From positions 1,257,851 to 1,321,850 of the forward strand of contig BDGG01000002.1 of NCBI GenBank assembly GCA_001949185.1: a stretch of 64,000 bases of DNA, read 5' to 3'. The notes under the pieces were generated by a model, which was not told the DNA's origin, searched no databases, and saw nothing but the letters and a program-made list of their open reading frames with translations. The DNA is from Ramazzottius varieornatus. Lineage: Eukaryota; Tardigrada; Eutardigrada; Parachela; Ramazzottiidae. Positions 54,682 through 64,000 of this stretch are shown piece after piece; the stretch's first letter is position 1; each line of letters opens with the position of its first letter. The position numbers and the translations under genes were made by a program.

Positions 54682-56570
54682 TCAGCCATTCTTTTTCCTA
54701 TCTCTCAAGAGGCTGGTAGCTGCAGGACCGAAGGTCTCGAAACCAACTGGACAAAAGAAGTAGCTGCCTTCGAGTCTCTGGTACTTCGGACGTTTGTTCT
54801 CCTCGGCCTTGTTAGCTGCGTGGCCCGCGTTCTGCGCAGATCCCTTACGATAGGTCTGGCAAACGGAGTCGACGCAGGTCACATCCCACACCAGCGCCTT
54901 GCCCTCCTTCCAAGGAACCAGCGTTATCCCGTCTGTCCTTTTCTGAGAGTCGTCCCGCAGGACACCTTTGGGCTCCAAGACGGCTTGGACTTGACAAGAG
55001 ACTAAAGCACGGCGCAAGGACTCGTTAAGGGAGGAGTGTCTGCTGTGGCGGCCAGCGGAATACTTACAGCTCAAACCATGGCGCCCGTGGATGTCGACCG
55101 TAGCCGAGCACCGACATGTGTGAGGTTCGCCGATCGGGGCTCCTAGCCTGAGACCGACCGAAATGCGCAGTGAGTCGTCGTCGAAAAGGTTGCCCAGACA
55201 GGATGCCGGCAACGCATTCAGTCACGCACCAGACTCCTTCGTGGAAGCGGCGAGAATTCGAGCCGTTTCTTCTTCCGACTCAGAGTAGGAAGCCACGACT
55301 GCGAGAAAGTGCTTCTGGACGATGGGCTGGTCCCACAACCGTTGGTGGACCCGCAGCTCAGGCATGGGCAGTTCAACACCAGACTGCTCAACCCACGCTG
55401 ACTGCTCGGCAGCACAGAGCTCGTCCACGTCGAAATCAGCGACCATCGACGATACCAAACGCTTCGCAGAAAAAATCGAGGCCAAATAGGCCGGAAGGGC
55501 TATCTCTTCTGCTCGGCGAAGGCCGAGGCCACCTTTTACGACTGGCAAGCTAGTTTGCCTCCAGACTGAATCCTTCATCTTGGTGTTGGTAATGCGGGCG
55601 ACACTGCTTCGAAGAACCTCGTCGAAGTTGCGTAGTAGTGCAGGAAACTTCCAGACGGGACTGCAACGTAAGATGTAAAGAAGCTTGGGCAACAACAAGC
55701 ATTTCTTTAGCAGGAACTAGGCGTGGTGAGCCCCGAGTTTCGCGAGCCTCGTTGTTATCAGTTCCGCTTGTCTTATCTTTTCTTGGAGGATTGAAGGGAA
55801 AGCATCTTCCAGGATGGGCACACCCAGAAGCAGCAGATCCGCATTCGTCAGGGAAGCCAACTTTGGGAAAATTCTTTTCACCATGGACTTTTTGGTCACC
55901 TGTTCTTTCTTGCTGCCTCCGTAAATGTACATCTCACACTTGGACATGTTTAGCTCCAAGCCGAGGGTGACACACTGGTTAATCACCGTCTGCAGGTCTT
56001 CGAGGACGATGTCCGAATCCCCTCCAACTGTCGCATCATCCAGATACCAACAATTGAAGGGCGACTGGAGGGACTTGGAGAGTTCTCGTGTTACTAGGCA
56101 GAAAAGGAGTGGTCCGAGGGGATCGCCTTGTTGGACGCCTCTGGCCGACGACAGAATCTGGTCGCCGTAGAACAGGTTTGATGGTTGACCGTACATCTGG
56201 TACACGAAGAGAAAATATTGTGGGAGGCATTTCTGAACTTCTAACAACAGTTTATCTCTAAAAACAGTGTTAAAAGCGTCCTTGAATTTTAGAGAAAAAC
56301 TTGGCAATCTTTCTCATTCTGCGTGACGAAGAGGCGCGCCGAATGAACTGCAGCTTCAGCACCTCCCCTTGTGCTATAGCCGACCTGCCCCGGCCGCAGC
56401 AGTTCGCCCATCGGTTGCATCACTCGCTTGCTGACCACCTTCCCTGCTAGGCGTCGTAAAGTGCAACCGACGGCAATGGGACGGATCCCGCCGTCTTTCT
56501 TTGTCAGAGCGATGAGTGACGCTTCATACAGGAAGGGGCAGACCTCCCCTGATACCTTTCCGCTCAACAA
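54682..56570 (-). mobile_element. Non-LTR retrotransposon reverse transcriptase, 5'-truncated
   Basis: The minus strand encodes the reverse transcriptase palm and fingers: LIALTKKDGGIRPIAVG (about 56500), FKDAFNTV (about 56275), GVQQGDPLGPLLFCL (about 56120), the catalytic YLDD with WYLDDATVGG (about 56040), and thumb. It ends in a Cys/His cluster CRC..HGRHGLSC (about 55100) followed by RTDGITLVPW..ALVWDVTCVD (about 54900), a restriction-like-endonuclease-type arrangement. One frame change (about 56300), TAG at about 55717 and TGA at about 55222 are the only breaks, so insertion is fairly recent. The N-terminal part is missing, as is common for 5'-truncated LINE insertions. The clade is uncertain; a clade with a C-terminal endonuclease is favoured. 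Confidence 0.85.
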
Positions 56571-58599
56571 CAGTCACGCTAGTGACGCGAGCGCCTCCAG
56601 CATCTCCTCTTACGGAGGTTCTGAACATCGTTACGGAGCGGTGTTTTTACTTTTTTCTCATTCCAAATTTTCTGTGAATCGTTACTCAGTTTTCCATATT
56701 CTCTGGCTGTTATACAGTCACCAAGCAATTTTTCTGATCATATTAGTTTCAGTCTCAAGTATCCAGTCCTCATATCTTTCCATTGGATGTTTCTATTGAC
56801 AGATCTTTTGTGGTAGATGTGATGTGAAAATGTAAAATAACTGGAATGAGGGAAAACAAGCCGAAAGCTTGCAAAGTGGTTTCAGTGGTCTGTACACTTC
56901 TAGTGAGATTCCTCTGCACAAATCCAGATTTTGGAACCTCGCACGAGACGGTGAGTTTTGAAGTAATGCTTCTTGAAACAAGAACATTTCTTATCTCAAG
57001 ATCAGAGATAAGTCTCAGTCTTTTCAGTCTATCTGGATTTTTGTTTCGTCTGAGTCAGTTTCAGCTTTCTGAATATCAGTGTTAGTCCTGCTAGCTCAGT
57101 TTCAGTCTGATAGACGTACAGTTTCGGTCAATGTCGTTTAATAGAAATGACATTCCATAGAAATTTCATGGAGATGTCAGCTTGGAACGTCGCCCAACAA
57201 TGTCCCACGAAAAACTTCATTCAGAAATCCGAGCGGCGCAAAAAAACCAATTGGCGCAGTGGCCTAGATCCACCCACTTGTTGCGCTAATCATGTGAGGT
57301 TGAAACTCGTTATGCGAAGCTGGCGATTTGCGGAACCTCTCCGGACGGTTTTGCAGAACCGCTCTTCTTCCTCGTGGACCAGTTTGACGAGATATCAAAT
57401 CAAACTAAATCTTCATTTCGACTGAGTAATGGAAACAAAAAGTTTTGGTTTCAACTGCTCGACGCTGAGACCTATCGGAAACCGCGCATACCTTGGTGCG
57501 AATAGTCACAGTTAAAGGTGAAGTGGAGACAACAAAGTTGTGAAAGCTACAGTTGGAGACGGAAAGCTTATCCAGATAAAATCACAGTTACCTGCAGTTT
57601 TATGGAAGTTCAATGACGACACCACCATCGCAGTTACCAAAAAATCATACGATAAAGACTTCCCTCAGGCTACTACTGGCTGGGATCCAGGACAAAACTC
57701 ACGTGAACCCAAAAACACGTCTGCAGATGTTTTTACACCGGAGAAGTTCTTTTATGTAACATAGGGTACGCTGCGGTCTTTTGAACTCTCGCGTAAAAGT
57801 TGCGATCGCGTTCTCAGTTAATTTCCAGAAGTGGTTGTAGTTACGTACGCTTCGTGAAAATTTTGACACCGTCTACAAGAAAACACTTTGGAGCCCATTT
57901 AACCAGTAGACATCATACAGAAAGCAAGCAATAAGAGCCTAAAGACCGTGCTATCAAACAGCTGTTTTTTTCCGGTTTTTGAAACCTTCGCTGAGGATAT
58001 AGCCAGGTTGGCTGAGGATAAAACCATAAACTAATGAAACAAAAAACAGTACCCTGCATTCCTCGAGAGAGCGAAACTTCTCAAGTTTCGAACAGTGGAG
58101 GTAGGTACCTTGCTGTATCATAGAAAAGCATTCTTTCTCGCTCTCGTCGATCAAGCGAGGAAAAATTGCGAAAGAGGTGTTGGGTGACACCCGGTATTTT
58201 ACAAAACTGCTTTTCAAAGTTTACTGTCTTCAGTTTGTAGCCCAAGCTATGTGGTACAGCACAGAGACCAGTTTTTGAGAAACCAGTAACCGGTTTTCGG
58301 GTAAAAAAATTGCGAACGAACCCTGGTTAGTAGTGAGTGCTGGTCCTTCGCTCATTTTTCCACTTTTCTTCTCTTATTAGATCGCTTCGATTGTGGTTGC
58401 ACAAAATTACCGAGACTTTGTTGCTACTGCTGAGGACCACACGAAATTGAGGAGTTTCTTCGCCTTATCACAAAAATTTGTTGAAATTAAGCCCCCAAAA
58501 AAACGCAAAGTCATATCGACCGACCTGATAGATCGAGAGTTTTCCCGTGTTTTTCTTCATTTAAGGCAAGCTGCGACCCAGCCGAAGGCGAAGCGAGCA
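56571..58599. other. No recognised gene
   Basis: Repetitive CTCAGTTTCAGTCT-like sequence at about 57000-57125. Open frames at 57147-57425, 57540-57764 and 58393-58600 are unrecognised; the last has a basic PPKKRKV stretch like a nuclear localisation signal. Confidence 0.35.
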
Positions 58600-59767
58600 C
58601 CTGGGACATCGATCTTATCTATGGTTTGTTTGCAGCTCCCGCGTGTGCCGAGACACCGACTCACCGGATGGACAGAGTACCAACTGACGTAAACGGTTAC
58701 GAGCCGTACATCCGCCCCAGACGGGATCCACGCCAAAATGGCCTATTCCACCGTTAAACTCCATAGGGATGTTCAGAACCACGAAGATGAGCCAACTGTT
58801 CAGTATGAAGATCGCACACCACTTCGGAAGGGAGAAGTACCGATACTTGAGGGGAAAGAACACAGCTACGAAGCGGTTGATGGCCAGACAGAGGATAAGA
58901 CCGAGCTGATCGGAAGGAACACCCAAGGCATGAGGGTCTCGACCAGTACCATGTGCCCGATCAGCATACCCAAGCCTTTGCGCAAACTCCGTGTCATCCA
59001 TATGGTTATTAAGCGAAAACTATCCAGAAGACCAATGGAGAGGAAGAAATAAATCTTCAGTCTGTAACGAGCGGCCAGTCTTGATTGATATCTTTGCCAT
59101 ATCGCCGGTTGTGAAATAGTGATGTTGGACAAGGTCCAAAACCTAAGAGAGGAGTAAATGAAGTTATGGTTGAGCTCTCGGAGTCTCCTGTCCAAATCAG
59201 CCTACGCGCGGCTAATGAGCGAGGTGCGTGGTGGAATGTACTGTGGCGATAGGATTGTCAAATCCGGCTTTCTACTTTTGAAGCACCGTAGAATCAGGGC
59301 GGACCATGATTGATCGTAAATTTGACGTTGCGCGGAAAAGTGCGGACGGAGCCATTTTGTGGTTTTTCACTATCGGACTGTCAGTACACTAACTTCTCCC
59401 AAAAGCAACGTGCAGTTATGCGCATGGGACACGGTCTTCATTTGCCTGCTTGTATCATTTGAACACGCCCACCGATTTGCATGATTAGAACACCACCAGG
59501 TACAACACACTCTACACTTTCGGATCACGTGGTGGGCGAGTTGCTGGTTCAATCAAGTACTTCTCTACGGCTGATCCTCCATTCTGCCCTCCTGTCCGCC
59601 TGTCCCATAATTTGTACTGGCCCACAATTTCTCGTCGTACGTGTCCTGGGTTCTGGACGAGTAGCTCTCTTCGGGTTTGGCCCTCACAACTTCTCGGAGA
59701 TGAGACCGCGAGTTCATTCCACTTGTAGCCGAGACTCCGCTTGTGGCCAGCTCTCATCAACACGTGC
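58600..59767 (-). pseudogene. Class A GPCR pseudogene block, copy 2
   Basis: Almost identical to 9769-11186, including the frame break between TM2 and TM3 and the half M3 element. TM3 here reads LCLAINRFVAVFFPLKY. Compared with copy 1, about 240 bp are missing at 58705 and the 50-N gap is filled by real sequence. The same orientation and high identity indicate a recent duplication over 48 kb, or an assembly duplicate. Confidence 0.75.
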
Positions 59768-59811
59768 TATTCATCTTAACCGGTCCTGTACAAAGGGACA
59801 CCCAAGTCAGT

Positions 59812-59935
59812 AGTAGATGAAGTTGTGGTTCAGGTCCTCTGACACGGTCGTGCTACGGGGAATGAGCGAGGAGCGCGGTGGAACGTACTGTAGTAATATG
59901 ATTCCGAAATCCGCCTTTCTGCAAAACCGGTTCAG
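59812..59935 (-). pseudogene. Third, diverged fragment of the GPCR block
   Basis: Resembles 59148-59275 (GTAGATGAAGTTGTGGTTCA against GTAAATGAAGTTATGGTTGA, then AATGAGCGAGGAGCGCGGTG). It lies directly after copy 2, so part of the block was also duplicated in tandem earlier. Confidence 0.6.
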
Positions 59936-60046
59936 TCTCGGAATAGCAAACGGCCCTACTCCGGTGGAGCATGCCGGCGAACGCACACCCTGTTGCCACA
60001 ACCCATGGAAAAGTCGGTCTGGATACAGTGGCAGTAGCGTGGACGT

Positions 60047-60362
60047 CAATGTGGGACACGGCATGCCGTCCAGCGATCCCACATTGATTTCCCACCACCT
60101 TGCGACCACATTAGTCACTTTGACATCCTATATTGAATTTTCTTCCGCATGTTTCCTTTCCAGTCTAATCCCATATTGATTTCAACTCTTATTGTTGCGC
60201 TGTAAATCCCACATTGCTTTCGGTGACCCGATTTGATGACGTCAGAGTTCCCAAATTGATTTCCATAGTACTCCCAGCCTCACCAGATTCCCCATTGAAA
60301 CCCTGTTAGTCCCATGCCTAATTGACCACGCCCATTTCACTACGTCACGTATCCCACATTGA
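60047..60362. repeat. Cluster of CCCACATTGA-type motifs
   Basis: TCAATGTGGGA (60047-60057) and TCCCACATTGA (60077-60087) form a palindrome. Variants of TCCCA(C/T)ATTGA follow at about 60170, 60208, 60250, 60290 and 60352. Similar palindromes recur at 61364-61384 and 61441-61469, and a direct repeat with AATGTGGGA is at 20326-20385. Confidence 0.6.
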
Positions 60363-60371
60363 GCCTTTTTT

Positions 60372-60646
60372 CAAAAGAACGCACACTGCTGATCCAGTAC
60401 CTGACCCAATACGCCGGATCATCCTTCCTCGATACCGAATCGGACATTGGTGAGCCTGAGGAAGAAGGTTCACGCAAGCGGAAACGAAAGTCAAAGTTCG
60501 TGGCCAAGGCTGGTGACAAGGGACGGATGGCGAGGTTCGACAAAATTTTGAAGCTGAACGCCGACGGTCGCTTCGTCAAACTGCCGAAGACCGGCAAACG
60601 CATTCTGTCTCTCGACGACAGCAGCGGCGATGATGACAAAGCGTAG
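60372..60646 (+). CDS. Possible terminal exon, basic then acidic (uncertain)
   Basis: Frame open from an acceptor-like TTTTTTCAAAAG to TAG. It encodes an acidic patch (TESDIGEPEEE), a basic patch (SRKRKRKSK) and an acidic end (DDSSGDDDK), as in nuclear proteins or transposase tails. No family recognised. Confidence 0.25.
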
Positions 60647-62275
60647 TTGCTGTAAAGAGCCGGCAGTTTTGGTCGACTGTTTTGTCAAGCGTTTCAATTC
60701 TTTTTGGAGCTTTTTATGAACCATTTGAACCTTTAGCTTGTTTTTTAGCATTTTTGAATTGTTTTAAATTAATTTGATATACCCAGCTTGTCGTGGTGTT
60801 TAACTTACGTTCTAGTTGTTGTCGGTCGTTTTCACTTAGGTTTTCCTTGAGTGAGATCTCAGGTGTAATTTTGGTGAATTTCTCTCTTGTCGGAATTTTT
60901 CTATCGGTTGCCTGATCGGCATACTTATTGTCCATCATCTGTTATTATTAAATTTGTTATTGTTGCAGGCTTGTGGTCTGTTGGATCGATCCTCGGTTTT
61001 AATAGTGCGCAGTCATGTTTCGGCGGTTTATAATAATAGGCAGACAATAGCCCGTCAGCAACAGAAGCAGTGCGGTCAAGCTAACGCTATTACTGTAGTT
61101 ACACCCCGAATCCTGAACGGGTTAGACCATGTGAACCAGAGCCGTTCCTCCTCCGCAACTGAAAAGCCTTTACCCAGGAAATCAGTAATCTATCGTTACG
61201 GATATGAACATGAGTAATGTGCGTTCAAGAAACAGGTTCGAAAGAGACCGGGGTATGAAACAAAAGCTTTACCAGATAGGTTTTCGCGTTAGCTATGGGT
61301 ACCTTACTCAAGAGTTCTTTGATGTTGTCGCATCGCCGGACCTCCGTAGACTGCAGTGCGGCACCAATATGGGATCCTCCCACATAAACCACCTTACGCT
61401 GCGATCAACCTTTAGCGTTCAGTGCGTATTTAAAAGTGGATCAATGTGGGATCATCTGGTCCCATATTGTTTCCTGCCGGAATTACACCCTGGAAGCGGC
61501 AAACGTCGGTAATGTGGGGTTGCGGTGGATGCCACAGGAGATATTTTTTCATAGGAAGCCTTTTTCACATTAAAATGACCTAATGTTTCTGTGGCTAACC
61601 CTCCGCTAACCTTCGGCTTCCCAGTGAAGCTGAGGGTTTTGCAAGTTAAACCCGATGCGCTGATGTCGCACCAGCACAAACCATAAAAAAATCCAGACGG
61701 TTCTGTGATTTCCCCTGACAAGAAGGCGGAAATACAGTCAGTTCAAGCAAACTTGCTACCACCTATCAATTCTCGCCGCTCTCAACGGGATAATTGCGCA
61801 GCTTCGTAACCAGTTTTTCTCGATTCAGCATCTTATTGGCTACCTCAAGGAAAATTACTGGCCCGCAGTCTGTTTAGCAGAAGTCACAATCGATATTAAA
61901 CCAGAGGTCGTGGAAAGCGAAAAATACACCAAATTTCGAAATTTTTAGGGGCGTCATCTGGACATCTGGATATAAACATCTGGACGTCTGGACATCGTTG
62001 CCATTTTCTTCCTGTCTTGTTCTGCCGACTTTTTGAGCAATATCGCCTCGTTCGATAGCTTTCCTGCATAAAGTCTTGTAACCTGTCTAGAATATGGTCA
62101 CATAGACTTCTGGAATTTCTGCCTCCTGTTCTCTTTCTGTCGTTGTTTGCGGGTGTAAGGAGTAGTGGAACAGAAAACACTAAAAATCATCATTTTGGGT
62201 TTTATCAGGGTTTGTGTCTCAGTAAAAACCATAAATGATTCAGAACTTTTCATGTCCGATAACTTGTATTTTCCA
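60647..62275. other. No recognised gene
   Basis: Only short open frames. Two AATGTGGGA-type palindromes lie at 61364-61384 and 61441-61469. Confidence 0.4.
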
Positions 62276-62672
62276 TACGAGGTAAAGGACATGGAGTTTT
62301 CCAGTGAGAATTTCGGACATGAAAATTTCCAGGTTGTTTTAACGTAGCTGCTGGTGAGATTGCGTCGTACGGTAAGTCTGTCAATAGAGAAAGTCTTTCT
62401 TATCATAACCAAGCCGTCTTCCGAGTCATTTGACGGTGCAAAGGCGAGAAAGGAAGGTCTGCAGGAGACAGTATAAAATCCAATGTTAAAGAGCCTGGAC
62501 AAGAAATAAGACGTAGGCCTGAAGAGGCGCTTGTGTAGTCTTCTACGGAGACTTACGCCAAGACGTTACACCTCCGTTCTGGTCAACTCCTAAGAACTCC
62601 TACTGTGGTGCCACCCTACACCGCAGTTTGGAAATTTCCATGTCCGAATTTTCATGTCCTTTACCTCGTAGG
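62276..62672. repeat. Inverted-repeat element, about 400 bp
   Basis: TACGAGGTAAAGGACATG at 62276 pairs with CATGTCCTTTACCTCGTA ending at 62672. The arms extend about 40-55 bp, the left arm carrying a short insertion. Non-coding. Confidence 0.7.
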
Positions 62673-63519
62673 TAAACCAGTGATGTCAGTTTCATGTCGT
62701 TATTTGGGTTTCCTGTGGGTTAATATCTGGACCATAGCTGAAACCTCGAGGATTCCAGAAGGTTTCAGCGACGGTTCTGAGGGCTGAGGCAACAGGGACA
62801 GCTCAAGATTCAATATCGCCTGGACTGTCGCTCTGGGACAAATTACTCTGGCACAAATTAATTACACTTCCGGGCGTTTCAGCCATTAAATTCTCGTCGT
62901 CATCATTTTCAAGCTCTCAAAGCAAACTTGATTGTACAGCACACTGCTATTTTTTACCGACACGCCTTCAGGACACCGGCATTCCGGCATCCCGAGCACC
63001 CCGGCTACCCGGTAGTTCAGGACTTCGAAAACTTTTCAAGATTTGTCTGAAAACCAGAATAAATCAAGATTCGTTATAAATTTCTGTGGCACGAAAAAGT
63101 TGCTGACGAAGCCATTTTTCGGATTTCACTGTTAGTGCGCTACCCTCTCCCAAAATTTACGTACAATTAGAGTCCATATATCCTGCGCAGTCTTCCACGA
63201 AGCTCGTCATCCACCTCTGCTAGAAAAATCGGGAGATAGGGAGACAAGAACACAGAAACCGCGGAGCAGCGACGACACGAGAAGGCAGGCGGTCTAACAC
63301 CGAGCTTCGCCAGCTAAGCTGAACCAAAACGACGACGTAGGCAATCATCCACCACACATCCCTTGGTGTTTTCCATGGAGGCTAGTCGCCTACATAATCG
63401 AAGAGAGGGGAAAGCGGAAGGGGAAACAGGAACTCCAGGAGACGAAAAGAAGATTCAGTAATCATGCGAGGTCTGATGCAATACCACTGTTTCACTCCAG
63501 TGTTGTATTTAGTTATACT

Positions 63520-63720
63520 CTAGAGTAAAATCAATTTACTCTTTTCTTCAGTTACAGTTTTACTCCCGAGAGTTAAATTGAGAGTAAAACTGAATGCCGG
63601 GAGTAAAACTAAAATGCTTGAGAGTAGAAATAAAATGCCGAGACGAAAAGTCAAAAGCCAAAGACTAAAATGTAAAGGCCGAGATCTAGAGTAAGATCCA
63701 AATTCATAAGAGTAAAACTA
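63520..63720. repeat. Degenerate tandem repeat, GAGAGTAAAACTAAAATGCC-like
   Basis: Roughly 20-22 bp units with a GAGTAAAA core are repeated about eight times with substitutions. Confidence 0.65.
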
Positions 63721-63855
63721 ACGCCTCAAACGGAACTAGAATTCTCGGGAGGGAAACTGTAGTGAGGAGACAAAATTCAAAAGTCGAAGACTGAAATGGG
63801 AAGCTGGGACCAAAATGAGGATGTCAAGATGATATACCATCGGTTTCAAAGTCGA

Positions 63856-64000
63856 TACCGTACGGGGAAAAGGTTGTGAAGTTGGCCGGTCTGTATTTCG
63901 GACAAAGTAAATTGGTACATGGTGTGGAAGGCCTACATGCAATGAAGTGCATGAACGGAGACGTACGCTGAACTGGTGGGCGGGGGTGAGGGGGGGGGGG
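63856..64000. other. Repeat end and terminal G run
   Basis: 63856-63895 resembles the tip of the 18606-18764 family. The window ends in at least 11 G, cut by the window edge. Confidence 0.55.

Noticed and set aside
62098-62502. 134-codon minus-strand frame
   Set aside because: Overlaps the left arm of an inverted-repeat element and shows no motif.
63520-63720. AGTAAAA-rich stretch as a telomere-type repeat
   Set aside because: Units are too degenerate and of varying length; better described as a decayed tandem repeat.
1-64000. CRISPR-like arrays, prokaryotic operons or phage sequence
   Set aside because: Introns, splice signals and animal gene families throughout; the repeats found are inverted or irregular, not spacer arrays.
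1-64000. tRNA or rRNA genes
   Set aside because: No cloverleaf with A and B box pattern or rRNA-like stretch was recognised by eye; a covariance-model scan was not possible here.

Overview
This is nuclear DNA from an animal. Genes are split by short GT-AG introns, and families typical of metazoans are present: an Rh-type ammonium transporter, an opsin, a gustatory-receptor-like 7TM protein, astacin-family proteins, a three-finger (Ly6) membrane protein, an arylsulfatase and an ANF-receptor ectodomain. The combination of gustatory-receptor-like genes, opsin and astacins points to an ecdysozoan. A tardigrade is my best guess, by inference only; no rRNA, tRNA or other taxonomic marker is present. 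Two assembly gaps of exactly 50 N lie at 10676-10725 and 37998-38047.

Layout. 1-1603: dead jerky/tigger-like DDE transposase. 3.9-8.4 kb: two families of inverted repeats around an intact three-exon Ly6-like gene (7261-8415). 9.7-11.2 kb: GPCR pseudogene on the minus strand. 11.7-21.4 kb: mostly short inverted-repeat (MITE-like) elements and unrecognised DNA. 22.9-27 kb: two tandem astacin-like genes whose zinc-binding motif is gone although the fold cysteines remain. 27.3-31.7 kb: ANF-receptor-like fragment and an arylsulfatase pseudogene. 31.8-32.9 kb: two more inverted-repeat elements. 34.4-37 kb: complete seven-exon opsin, minus strand. 38.2-39.9 kb: complete two-exon gustatory-receptor-like gene, minus strand. 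40-43 kb: hairpin, glycine-rich repeat modules and a hAT-type MITE with an 8-bp target duplication. 43.6-48.4 kb: complete eight-exon Rh gene. 49.2-54.3 kb: diverged, broken second copy of the 6.9-8.85 kb Ly6 region, interrupted by a second jerky-like transposase. 54.7-56.6 kb: non-LTR retrotransposon with few inactivating changes. 58.6-59.9 kb: second, near-identical copy of the GPCR pseudogene block plus part of a third. 60-64 kb: recurrent short palindromes and a degenerate tandem repeat.

Six genes read through with matching intron phases and no internal stop: Ly6-TM, two astacin-like, opsin, gustatory-receptor-like and Rh. The rest of the recognisable coding sequence is broken. The genes do not form a pathway; the window is a repeat-rich region with scattered sensory and transport genes and locally duplicated blocks. 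The most unusual signal is the pair of astacin-fold proteins that have lost all zinc ligands together but keep all four structural cysteines. Exon boundaries were derived by eye from splice consensus, phase and family resemblance.
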